DNA of 50,840 nt. It comes from CAZQVN01 sp964596775 (GTDB lineage: Bacteria; Eisenbacteria; RBG-16-71-46; JABDJR01; JAWXBZ01). Each line of letters opens with the position of its first letter. Within the stretch, counting starts at the first letter, position 1. A program made the translations under genes and the position numbers. Below, piece by piece: positions 7,184 to 14,518 of the stretch. The stretch covers positions 1 through 50,840 of the forward strand of contig CAZQVN010000025.1 of the NCBI GenBank assembly GCA_964596775.1, in the 5' to 3' direction. Below the pieces are notes generated by a model that saw nothing but the letters and a program-made list of their open reading frames with translations, made no database searches and was not told the DNA's origin.

Positions 7184-8257
7184 ATGAAATTGCTCCGCCA
7201 GAGCCGGCTCCGGCCGGCCGTCCCGACCGCCGCCCTCCTGGCGATCGCCCTGTCCGCACCGGTAGTCCCTTCCGTCGACGCGGCGACGCACCGGGTGCCG
7301 GCGCAGTTTGTCACGATCCGGGCGGCCCTGGAGGCCTCGGCGGCCGGAGACACCGTCCTCGTGGCTCCCGGCACCTACACCGGCGACGGGAACAAGGAAC
7401 TGGGGTTCGGCGGGCTCGACATCGTGCTCCTGTCCGAGGCCGGTCCGGAGGCGACGATCCTCGACGCCGGGGGGGCCGGTCGCGCCTTCTTCCTCGCCGG
7501 CGGGGAAACGACCGCCGCGGTCATCGACGGATTCACGATCCGGAACGGAAACGTCAACGTGTCCGGCGGCGGAATCGCGCTCATCGGATCCTCGCCGACG
7601 GTCCGCAACTGCGACATCACCGGAAACCTGGCCCCGGAGGGGGGCGGCGTGTCGATCGTCAACGGGTTCCCCCGCTTTCTGAACTGCACGATCCGCGGCA
7701 ACTTTTCCGCCGGGGCCGGCGGAGGCGTCCTTGCGAGCGGAGGATCCCCGGAGTTCATGTTCTGCACGATCACCGGAAACGCGGCCGCCGCCGGGGGCGG
7801 CGTGCATGCCTCGGGCGGGGGCGGCCTCAACATCACGGGCTGCACGATCGCCGGAAACAACGGCGGCGGCCAGGGGGGCGGAGTGCTGGTGGCCGGTCAA
7901 CCCGCGGCGATCCAGGGATCCATCGTCTGGGGCAACTGCGCGTCCGCGGGATCCGGTCTGTACGCCGGGGCCGGCTCCTCCGTGGACCGGACCTGCAGCG
8001 ACATCGACGCAACCTCCGGCCCGGGCACGCTCCCGATCTCGCCGAGCCTCCGGTTTGCCGATCCGCTGTTCTGCGAGCCGGTCGACTGCGCGCTTGCGCC
8101 GACTTCGGCGGGCGACTACGGCCTGCAGGCCTCGTCGCCGGTGTTCGAGGATTTCGAGTGCGGCACGCTCGGCAGCTTCGGCGTGGTTTGCGACGACGTG
8201 GCCACGGAACCGTCGACCTGGAGCCGGATCAAGGCCTTCCGGCGCCGAGCGCCTTGA
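7184..8257 (+). CDS. Secreted right-handed beta-helix protein with C-terminal TWSRIKA motif
   Basis: About 357 residues: a signal peptide (residues 1-34, ending VPSVDAA) followed by pectate-lyase-like parallel beta-helix coils. The opening VPAQFVTIRAALEASAAGDT and APGTY motifs, then repeated Gly-rich turns (SGGGIALIGSSPTVRNCDIT), match the family of predicted surface proteins with DUF1565/NosD-like folds. An upstream in-frame ATG at 7133 exists, but the signal peptide and the promoter at 7149-7177 favour 7184. The C-terminus STWSRIKAFRRRAP resembles that of the convergent neighbour (ATWSGIKALGAGRP) and may be a sorting or anchoring tag. The last 29 nt overlap that neighbour. Ligand unknown. 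Confidence 0.8.
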   Translation: MKLLRQSRLRPAVPTAALLAIALSAPVVPSVDAATHRVPAQFVTIRAALEASAAGDTVLVAPGTYTGDGNKELGFGGLDIVLLSEAGPEATILDAGGAGRAFFLAGGETTAAVIDGFTIRNGNVNVSGGGIALIGSSPTVRNCDITGNLAPEGGGVSIVNGFPRFLNCTIRGNFSAGAGGGVLASGGSPEFMFCTITGNAAAAGGGVHASGGGGLNITGCTIAGNNGGGQGGGVLVAGQPAAIQGSIVWGNCASAGSGLYAGAGSSVDRTCSDIDATSGPGTLPISPSLRFADPLFCEPVDCALAPTSAGDYGLQASSPVFEDFECGTLGSFGVVCDDVATEPSTWSRIKAFRRRAP

Positions 8258-8270
8258 TGCCGGACCAGGT
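8216..8270. terminator. Palindrome at the overlapping ends of two convergent genes (possible bidirectional terminator)
   Basis: ACCTGGAGCCGGATCAAGGC (8216-8235) pairs with GCCTTGATGCCGGACCAGGT (8251-8270) around a 15-nt loop, with one bulged base on each side. Each arm encodes Thr-Trp-Ser-x-Ile-Lys-Ala of one protein and carries the stop codon of the other (TGA at 8255-8257 on +, complement of 8229-8231 on -). No U-tract follows, so termination is inferred from position and hairpin strength. Confidence 0.6.
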
Positions 8271-9212
8271 GGCGTTGTCCACCGGAATCGGGTAGCCGAA
8301 CTTCAGCACCCGGTTGCGGGACCGGTCGCTCACGTAGATGCTGCCGCCGGCGTCCACGGCGATCCCCATGGGCGCGATCGACTCTCCGTCCCCGTCCGCC
8401 GCGAACTTGTAGAGGTAGAAACCTTCCGCGGAAAACTTCTGCACGCGGTTGTTGTGGGTGTCCACGACGTACACGTTTCCCAGGTCGTCCGTGGTAATGC
8501 CCGTCGGGGAGAGGAACTGTCCGTCGGCGGAACCGGTTGATCCCCACTGCATGACGAACGCGCCGTCTTCCGTGAACCGCTGGACGCGGTTGTTCCCCTC
8601 GTCGGTGACGAACACGTGGCCGAATACGCTCACGGCTATGCCGCTCGGCGTGTCGAACTGGCCGGCGCCGGACCCGAAACTCCCCCACTGCGCCACCAGG
8701 GTGTTCTCGTCCTTGTACTTGAGGATGCGGTGATTGCCGGAATCGGCGATGTACGTGAACCCGGTGGCGCTGACCGCCACGCCGCGCGGGCGCTTCAGGT
8801 CGCCCTCGTCGTCTCCGCCGCTCCAGCTTCGCACCAGCGTCCCCTCCCCGGAATAGAGCTCCACCCGGTCGGACATTTCGGCGGTGAGCAGCGTGCGGCC
8901 ACCGGGAGCCAGGGCAATGCCGTAGTAACCGGACTGAAGGTCGCGGGTGCTGTTGGATCCCGTGGGAGCGTTCCAGCCGGAGATCATCCCGCCCTCGTGG
9001 GTGAAACGCGTGACGAGCCGGCCGGATCCGTCGACGACGACAATCGCATTGCTCCCCGCGACCAGGCCGTTCGGTGCGGCCAGCCCGTCGGGTGTACCGG
9101 GAGTTCCGCCCCATTCGAGAATGAATTTCGGCGGCTCCTGGGCCCGGGTTGCCGGGGGAACGAAAAGAAGGGAGAGTGCGGCGGCGGTGACGAGAAGCGT
9201 GCGGAGAGGCAT
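8229..9212 (-). CDS. Secreted NHL-repeat beta-propeller protein with C-terminal TWSGIKA motif
   Basis: A 327-residue protein with a signal peptide (MPLRTLLVTAAALSLLFVPP, cleavage near ATRAQ) followed by about six NHL blades. Each blade carries the pattern GxFxxPxGIAVxxxGxVYVxDxxNNRVQ (for example GNVYVVDTHNNRVQKF, HVFVTDEGNNRVQRF, and STGSADGQFLSPTGITTDD). Such propellers usually bind ligands or other proteins outside the cytoplasm. The start has a strong AGGAGG 7 nt upstream. The tail after the propeller, ATWSGIKALGAGRP, matches that of the convergent beta-helix protein. The neighbouring genes do not reveal its substrate. Confidence 0.85.
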   Translation of the reverse strand: MPLRTLLVTAAALSLLFVPPATRAQEPPKFILEWGGTPGTPDGLAAPNGLVAGSNAIVVVDGSGRLVTRFTHEGGMISGWNAPTGSNSTRDLQSGYYGIALAPGGRTLLTAEMSDRVELYSGEGTLVRSWSGGDDEGDLKRPRGVAVSATGFTYIADSGNHRILKYKDENTLVAQWGSFGSGAGQFDTPSGIAVSVFGHVFVTDEGNNRVQRFTEDGAFVMQWGSTGSADGQFLSPTGITTDDLGNVYVVDTHNNRVQKFSAEGFYLYKFAADGDGESIAPMGIAVDAGGSIYVSDRSRNRVLKFGYPIPVDNATWSGIKALGAGRP

Positions 9213-9412
9213 GGGTCAACCTCCTGTATGGGATCGAATGAATCGCCCGTCGGGATGGCGAACTCGTCGTCGATCGCGGTGCCGACGACCTCGTCCTCTT
9301 TCTTTCGTGAACGGCCCGACCAGTCAGCGCTGTTCCGCAGTATACACCCGGTGCCGTTTCGCGTGAAAAAAAGAGCGCCGGAGAAACGGGCAGCGGCTAA
9401 ACTCTCCCGCCC

Positions 9413-10726
9413 ATGGCCAAACCGTTGAAAACACGCGCATTCCCGACACCGATGCGATCCCTGACCCGGGTATCCCGATACACGGCGCGGTTCCACCTGC
9501 CCGCCGCCGGGCTCGAAGGGGTGGTGGCCGGCATTTTTTCGCTGAACGACATCGTCCTCCGCAAGACGTTCGGCGCGGGTCCCGGCCTCATCACCCTTCT
9601 CGTGATGGTGCCCCCGGTGTCGCAGCTGCTGTCCGTGGTCTGGGGCAACCTGATGGAGGGGCGGGAAAAGCGCGGGTTCATCCTGCGGTTCGGCCTCGTC
9701 GGCCGCCTCGCCCTGCTGACCGTGGCGCTGGCGGTCACCCCGATGGAATTCGTGGTGCCGGTGGCGTTCTCGATCACGATGTCGTCCGCCCTGATCCCCG
9801 CGCTGAACGCGATGTACCAGACGAACTACACGAGTCCCGAGCGCGGACGGGTGTTCGGCCTCGTGATGTCGGTGACCGCGCTGGCCACGATCGCCGGATC
9901 GATCGGCGCCGGAGCGTGGCTCGATCACGACGACCGGGCCTACCGGTTCCTCTACCCGCTGGCCGGGCTGTTCGGGGCCCTGTCGGCCGTCATTTTCTAC
10001 CGGATCCGCGCGCGCCGCTCGCAGTTCATCGAGCGCGCCCGGCGCCATGCCGCGGCAATCCCGGCCGGGCGTTTCGAGATCATGAAGCTCGGCGGCGACT
10101 GGCTCGGCGACGTGCAGCGGGGGCTGCGCGACCCGTGGAGCGGCATCCGCGACACGTTCCGCGAGGACCCGTCCTTTTTCCGGTTCGAGATCGCGTTCAT
10201 GATCTACGGGGTCGGGTTCATGATGCTGCAGCCGGTCATCCCGATCTTCCTGGTGGACGACATCCGGGTCCAGTACTCCGAGGTGGCCACGGCGCGCGGG
10301 CTGATCTTCTGGGGGATCATCTCGGTGCTGTCCCCGTTCTTCGGATGGCTCCTCGATCGCACGAACGTGATGCGGGTCGGCGTGATCGGCTTCGCGATTC
10401 TTGCCGTCTATCCGCTGTGGATGGCCGCGAGCCGGTCGGTGTCCTCCGTGTACGGAGCCTTCGCGCTGTACGGCCTGGCGATGTCGGCCGTGAACATCGC
10501 CTGGACGATGGGGCCGATCTTCTTTGCCGGCCGCCGCGACGCCGCCCGCTACATGGGCGTGCACGTGATGATGGTGGGAATCCGCGGGCTCGTCGGAAAC
10601 CCGCTGGGGCTCGGGCTCATGACGCTGGTCGGAAGCCGCGGCACGTTCCTCGTGTCGGGGCTGTTCTTCGCCGCGGCGGCGGTGATCATGGCCGGACTGG
10701 AGCGCAGGCACGGCAGGGCGGCATGA
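9413..10726 (+). CDS. Major facilitator superfamily transporter
   Basis: A 437-residue polytopic protein with about 12 hydrophobic segments in two halves separated by a charged loop (~residues 195-255: RARRSQFIERARRH, DPWSGIRDTFREDP). The MFS-like loop GRVFGLVMSVTALATIAGSI and the second-half FFGWLLDRTNVMRVG signature support the family. It probably moves a small solute across the inner membrane; the substrate cannot be read. The ATG has no clear Shine-Dalgarno sequence; a TAAACT lies 9 nt upstream, so a short or absent leader is possible. An alternative start is Met14. It converges on fbp. Confidence 0.85.
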   Translation: MAKPLKTRAFPTPMRSLTRVSRYTARFHLPAAGLEGVVAGIFSLNDIVLRKTFGAGPGLITLLVMVPPVSQLLSVVWGNLMEGREKRGFILRFGLVGRLALLTVALAVTPMEFVVPVAFSITMSSALIPALNAMYQTNYTSPERGRVFGLVMSVTALATIAGSIGAGAWLDHDDRAYRFLYPLAGLFGALSAVIFYRIRARRSQFIERARRHAAAIPAGRFEIMKLGGDWLGDVQRGLRDPWSGIRDTFREDPSFFRFEIAFMIYGVGFMMLQPVIPIFLVDDIRVQYSEVATARGLIFWGIISVLSPFFGWLLDRTNVMRVGVIGFAILAVYPLWMAASRSVSSVYGAFALYGLAMSAVNIAWTMGPIFFAGRRDAARYMGVHVMMVGIRGLVGNPLGLGLMTLVGSRGTFLVSGLFFAAAAVIMAGLERRHGRAA

Positions 10727-10768
10727 AGGAGCCGCCCGGCCCGGCGATGCCGCGAAGAAACCGCGGGT

Positions 10769-10794
10769 GCCGGCCTCCCCGCTTTCCGGCCGGC
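10769..10794. terminator. Possible bidirectional terminator between MFS gene and fbp
   Basis: GCCGGCC (10769-10775) and GGCCGGC (10788-10794) form a 7-bp GC stem around a 12-nt loop in the 75-bp gap between convergent genes. There is no good U-tract on the plus side. Confidence 0.3.
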
Positions 10795-10801
10795 CCGGCG
10801 C

Positions 10802-11809
10802 CTACTTTTCTCCCCTGACGAACGCGCCGTAGTCCGCCACGTCCTCCCGGCTCCCGATCACCAGCGGAGTGCGTTCGTGCAGTTTCGTCGGCACCTTGTC
10901 CATGATCCGCGTCGTCCCGTCGGTGGCCGCGCCGCCCGCCTGCTCGATGAGCATGGCCAGCGGGTTGGCCTCGTAGAGAAGGCGGAGCTTGCCGTTCGGA
11001 TTCTTGCGGTCTCCGGGATAGAGGAAGATGCCGCCGTAGAGAAGGTTGCGGTGAAAATCGCAGACCATGGATCCGATGTAGCGCGCCGAGTAGGGACCGC
11101 CGCTGCCGTTGCCCGGCGTCTTCAGGTGATCGATGTAGCGGCGCGTCCCATCGTCCCAGAGATGGCTGTTTCCCTCGTTGATCGAGTAGATCTTCCCCCG
11201 GGACGGGGTCTTGATGTTGGGGTGCGAGAGGAGAAACTCGCCCACCGACGGATCGAGCGTGAAACCGTGAACGCCCTGCCCCGTCGTGTACACGAGCATC
11301 GTGCTCGACCCGTAGATGACGTAGCCCGCGCCGATCTGCTTCGAGCCGGCCTGCATGCAGTCGCTGATGTCGCCGCGCCCCTCGCCCGGGGTCACCCGGC
11401 GGAGGATGGAGAAGATCGTGCCGATGGACACGTTGGCGTCGATGTTCGAGGAGCCGTCCAGCGGGTCGTAGTTGAGCACGTACTTGCCGCACGGATACTG
11501 CTCGGGAATGTGGAGGACCTCGTCGTTCTCCTCGGAGGCCATCACGCAGAGATGTCCGGTGTGATCCAGGGCCTGGAATATCGTCATGTCGGCGAAGACG
11601 TCGAGCTTCATCTGCTCCTCGCCCTGGACGTTCACGTCGCCGGCCTTGCCGAGGATGTTGACGAGACCGGCCTTGTTGACCTCGCGCTGGATCATCTTGG
11701 CCGCGAGCGTGATGTCCGAAAGCAGGTCCGAAAAATCCCCGGTGGCCGTGGGATAGAGCCGTTCCTGCTCCATGATGTGCCGGGCGAGCGTGACGATCTT
11801 GGCTGCCAT
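10802..11809 (-). CDS. fbp: Class I fructose-1,6-bisphosphatase
   Basis: A 335-residue cytoplasmic enzyme that hydrolyses fructose 1,6-bisphosphate to fructose 6-phosphate in gluconeogenesis. The metal-binding core YDPLDGSSNIDANVSIGTIF is exact for class I FBPases. The N-terminus (ITLAAKMIQREVNKAGLVNI), the YVIYGSSTMLVYTTG block and the C-terminal RIMDKVPTKLHERTPLVIGS also match. The ATG has GGAGG 7 nt upstream. The lysine aminotransferase-like gene lies 72 bp upstream on the same strand, separated by a strong nested hairpin (11845-11874), so expression may be partly uncoupled. A full-length, normal-looking copy. Confidence 0.96.
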   Translation of the reverse strand: MAAKIVTLARHIMEQERLYPTATGDFSDLLSDITLAAKMIQREVNKAGLVNILGKAGDVNVQGEEQMKLDVFADMTIFQALDHTGHLCVMASEENDEVLHIPEQYPCGKYVLNYDPLDGSSNIDANVSIGTIFSILRRVTPGEGRGDISDCMQAGSKQIGAGYVIYGSSTMLVYTTGQGVHGFTLDPSVGEFLLSHPNIKTPSRGKIYSINEGNSHLWDDGTRRYIDHLKTPGNGSGGPYSARYIGSMVCDFHRNLLYGGIFLYPGDRKNPNGKLRLLYEANPLAMLIEQAGGAATDGTTRIMDKVPTKLHERTPLVIGSREDVADYGAFVRGEK

Positions 11810-11844
11810 GTACCGTCCTCCATGCCGCGCGGGGCGGCGGGCAT

Positions 11845-11874
11845 CCGGCCGGAGCCCCGCGGGGCGCCGGCCGG
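11845..11874 (-). terminator. Nested perfect hairpin between lat-like gene and fbp
   Basis: Two CCGGCCGG arms (11845-11852 and 11867-11874) enclose CCCCGCGGGG, with a symmetric 2-nt internal loop. It lies 8-37 nt after the aminotransferase stop and 36 nt before the fbp start. It could terminate or attenuate transcription into fbp; no U-tract is present. Confidence 0.5.
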
Positions 11875-11881
11875 ACTCCGA

Positions 11882-13204
11882 CTACGGGTTCATTTCCTTG
11901 AGTACCGCGCGGGCGATCTCGTTGGCTGTGTCGATCTCGGAATCCTCCACGGTCAGCGACGGCCGGAACCGCACGGCATGCGTTCCGCAGGGGAGGACGA
12001 TCATCTTTCTTTCCATGCACTTCTTCACGAACAGGTCGCGCTGCTCGGTCGACGGCAGGTCGAACGCCGCCATCAGGCCGCGCCCCCGGGCCTGCGAAAC
12101 GAGCTTCGGGAAGTCCGTCTGGATTTCCTCGAGGTGTTCCACGAGGTAGTGACCGCGCAGCCTGGCGTTCTCGACGAGGTTTTCCTCCTCGATGATCTCC
12201 AGGTAACGCTGGCAGCGGGCCATGTCGGCCAGGTTGCCGCCCCAGGTGGAATTGATCCGCGACGAGACCTTGAACACGGAATCCACCTCGTCGAGCCGCC
12301 GGCTGGCCATGATGCCGCAGACCTGCGTCTTCTTGCCGAAGGCCACGATGTCCGGCGTGACCCCGAAGTTCTGGTAGGCCCACATCTTTCCGGTGATGCC
12401 GACGCCGGTCTGCACCTCGTCGAAGATGAGCAGGAACTCGTGCTCGTCGGCGAGCCGGCGGAGTTCCCGGAGGAACTCGCCGCGCACGTGATTGTCGCCC
12501 CCCTCGCCCTGGATCGGCTCGATGATCAGCGCGGCGATGTCGTCGCCGAAGCGTTCCACGGCGTTCTCGATTTCGGCCACCGCGTGCTGCTCGGCCTGGA
12601 CCGTGGCCCGGAGGTTTTCACCGTCCAGCGGGAAACGGCACTTCGGGTGGCTGATCCGCGGCCACTCGAATTTGGGAAAGTACATCGTCTTCCGGGGATC
12701 GGCGGTGTTCGTCAGCGACAGCGTGTAGCCGCTGCGGCCGTGGAACGCGTTGCGGAAGTGGATGACCTTCGAGCCCAGTTCCTCCTCGTAGCCGCGGGCC
12801 AGGTTCTTGCGCACCTTCCAGTCGAACGCGGCCTTCAGCGCGTTCTCGACCGCGAGGGATCCGCCGGCCACCCAGAACAGGTGCGGCAGGTCGGCCGGAC
12901 GGGCGATCCGCGCGAACGTTTCCACGAAGTCGGCCATGACCTGCGTGTAGAAATCGGCGTTGGACGGGTTGTGGATGGCCACCTCTCCCATCCGCTGCCT
13001 GAACTCCGGGCAGGCCACCTTCGGATGGTTGTGGCCGAGCGTGTTCGTGGCAAAATACGTGAAAAAGTCGAGATAGCGGGATCCGTCCACGGCGTCGACG
13101 ATCCAGCTGCCGCGGCTCTTTTCCAGGTCGACGATCAGACGATACCCGTCGACGAGCATCGACTTTCGCAGCGTCGAGAGAACGTCGTTGACTTGAATGT
13201 TCAT
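11882..13204 (-). CDS. lat: L-lysine 6-transaminase-like class III aminotransferase
   Basis: A 440-residue PLP enzyme of aminotransferase class III. The sequence follows the L-lysine 6-transaminase (LAT) pattern: DLEKSRGSWIVDAVDGSRYL, FTYFATNTLGHNHP, FRNAFHGRSGYTLSLTNT, IEPIQGEGGDNH, LIFDEVQTGVG and AFGKKTQVCGIM. One of Lys291/Lys292 should form the Schiff base. LAT moves the epsilon-amino group of lysine to 2-oxoglutarate, giving the precursor of 2-aminoadipate. The start at 13204 is chosen for its GGAAAGGAAG site and conserved MNIQ opening; a longer frame to 13336 lacks conserved sequence. Same strand as fbp, but no pathway partner is adjacent. Substrate is assigned from family resemblance. 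Confidence 0.85.
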   Translation of the reverse strand: MNIQVNDVLSTLRKSMLVDGYRLIVDLEKSRGSWIVDAVDGSRYLDFFTYFATNTLGHNHPKVACPEFRQRMGEVAIHNPSNADFYTQVMADFVETFARIARPADLPHLFWVAGGSLAVENALKAAFDWKVRKNLARGYEEELGSKVIHFRNAFHGRSGYTLSLTNTADPRKTMYFPKFEWPRISHPKCRFPLDGENLRATVQAEQHAVAEIENAVERFGDDIAALIIEPIQGEGGDNHVRGEFLRELRRLADEHEFLLIFDEVQTGVGITGKMWAYQNFGVTPDIVAFGKKTQVCGIMASRRLDEVDSVFKVSSRINSTWGGNLADMARCQRYLEIIEEENLVENARLRGHYLVEHLEEIQTDFPKLVSQARGRGLMAAFDLPSTEQRDLFVKKCMERKMIVLPCGTHAVRFRPSLTVEDSEIDTANEIARAVLKEMNP

Positions 13205-13621
13205 GTTTCTTCCTTTCCGTATCCGTTCCGCGCGCCGGTCCCGTCGCCCCGTTATGCGGGGGGCGCAGGCGGGCCGGCAACGCTCATGGCTGTGTGATCG
13301 ATCGGGTGGGGCATGACGCCAAAAAGACTCCGGCACGGCGGACAGCCATGCGGAGGAAAGGTCGGCGGACCTTAACCCCAGCCGCGGAACGCGCAGAGGC
13401 GGAAGGAAAGGTGGGGCTTGAGCTGACTGAATGTCCGGACTGCGCGCATCATGAAACCCGGGTCGTGGGGAGATGTCTTCCGGGACTTTCGCTCCCCGTG
13501 GATAAAAGAGGTGGTCCGTGCCTCCCGGAGACGGCCTATGCTACCATTGATCGGCCTCGCGAGTCAAAAACTAAGCAGGAGTTAACTCTTTGGAATGTTT
13601 GAAGTTGAAGGAGAGTCGCCC
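13205..13621. other. Divergent intergenic region between lat-like gene and methyltransferase
   Basis: About 415 bp with no convincing gene. It must contain the promoters of both divergent genes. A TTGATC at 13547 is present but has no well-placed -10. A SAM-like or other riboswitch fold was not recognised. The stretch is less GC-rich near 13550-13610. Confidence 0.5.
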
Positions 13622-14518
13622 GTGACGATTCCGGACGGCATCCTGGCCTGTCCCGACTGCCGCAATCCGCTCGAGCTATCCCCGGGCGGCGTGAATCCCT
13701 GTCCGGGATGCGGCCGTTCGTTCGAGATGGCGGGGACCTCCCCCGTTCTGCACCCGCGGGACGGCGGGACGACGGACGAGGCCGGGCGGAAGTTCTTCAT
13801 CGAGGAGCCCGGCCGCATGGAAACGCTCCGGCGCGATCACCCGGGCCTGGCCCGGTTCCTCGAACTGCCCGACTTTTCGGGAGGCGCCGCGCACCTGCCG
13901 CTCTGCGCGGCGTGGATGCGCGACCACGTCACCCGGGGCGTGAACGGTGAGCGGATCCTCAACCTCGGATCCGGCGTTCACAAGCTGTACGGCAGCGCGA
14001 CCCTCGTGAACCTCGACATCGCCCCGCACGAAAACGCCCAGGTCGTGGGCAACGGAGAGGCGCTGCCGTTCCGCGACGGCGTGTTCGACGGCGTCGTGCT
14101 GGACGCGGTCATCGAGCACCTGGCCAGACCCCACAGGGTGGTGGCCGAGGTGAAGCGCGTGCTGAAACCGGGCGGCGCCGTCCTGGCCCACGTGCCGTTT
14201 CTCTATCCGTTCCACGCGGCGCCCCACGACTACCAGCGCTACACGCCCGCGGGACTGGCCATGCTCTTCGAGGAGTTCGAGGTGCTGGAAACCGGCACCG
14301 ACCGCCGTCCCGGGCGCGCCGTCCTCGAGATCATGAGCGCCTACGCGGCCGGCTTCTCCGACAACCGCACGGTTTCCTACCTGCTCCGCTGGCTCACCGC
14401 CTGGTTCTGGCTCCCGGTCAAGTTCCTCGATCCGTGGCTCGCGCGGCGGAAACGCGCGGACTACGTGGCCGCCGGATGCTCGATCCTCGCCCGCAAGCGG
14501 GAGACCGGAATCGCGTGA
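13622..14518 (+). CDS. Class I SAM-dependent methyltransferase with N-terminal zinc ribbon
   Basis: About 298 residues. An N-terminal Trm112-like zinc ribbon (CPDCRNPLE, then CPGCGRSFE) precedes a class I methyltransferase domain: ERILNLGSGVHKLYG (SAM motif I), NLDIAPHENAQVV (motif II) and FDGVVLDAVIEHLARP, then LKPGGAVLAHVPFLYPFH. It is similar to methyltransferases found in lipid or glycan modification loci. GTG at 13622 has an AAGGAG site 8-9 nt upstream; ATG at 13595 is the alternative and adds 9 residues. Its stop overlaps the start of tamB (GTGA), so it is translationally coupled to the tamBA pair, an unusual partner. A hydrophobic C-terminal stretch (YLLRWLTAWFWLPVKFL) suggests membrane association. 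Substrate unknown. Confidence 0.85.
   Translation: MTIPDGILACPDCRNPLELSPGGVNPCPGCGRSFEMAGTSPVLHPRDGGTTDEAGRKFFIEEPGRMETLRRDHPGLARFLELPDFSGGAAHLPLCAAWMRDHVTRGVNGERILNLGSGVHKLYGSATLVNLDIAPHENAQVVGNGEALPFRDGVFDGVVLDAVIEHLARPHRVVAEVKRVLKPGGAVLAHVPFLYPFHAAPHDYQRYTPAGLAMLFEEFEVLETGTDRRPGRAVLEIMSAYAAGFSDNRTVSYLLRWLTAWFWLPVKFLDPWLARRKRADYVAAGCSILARKRETGIA

Noticed and set aside
13294..13602. Small gene upstream of the methyltransferase
   Set aside because: The translation has no conserved pattern or hydrophobic segment, and no ribosome-binding site precedes it.
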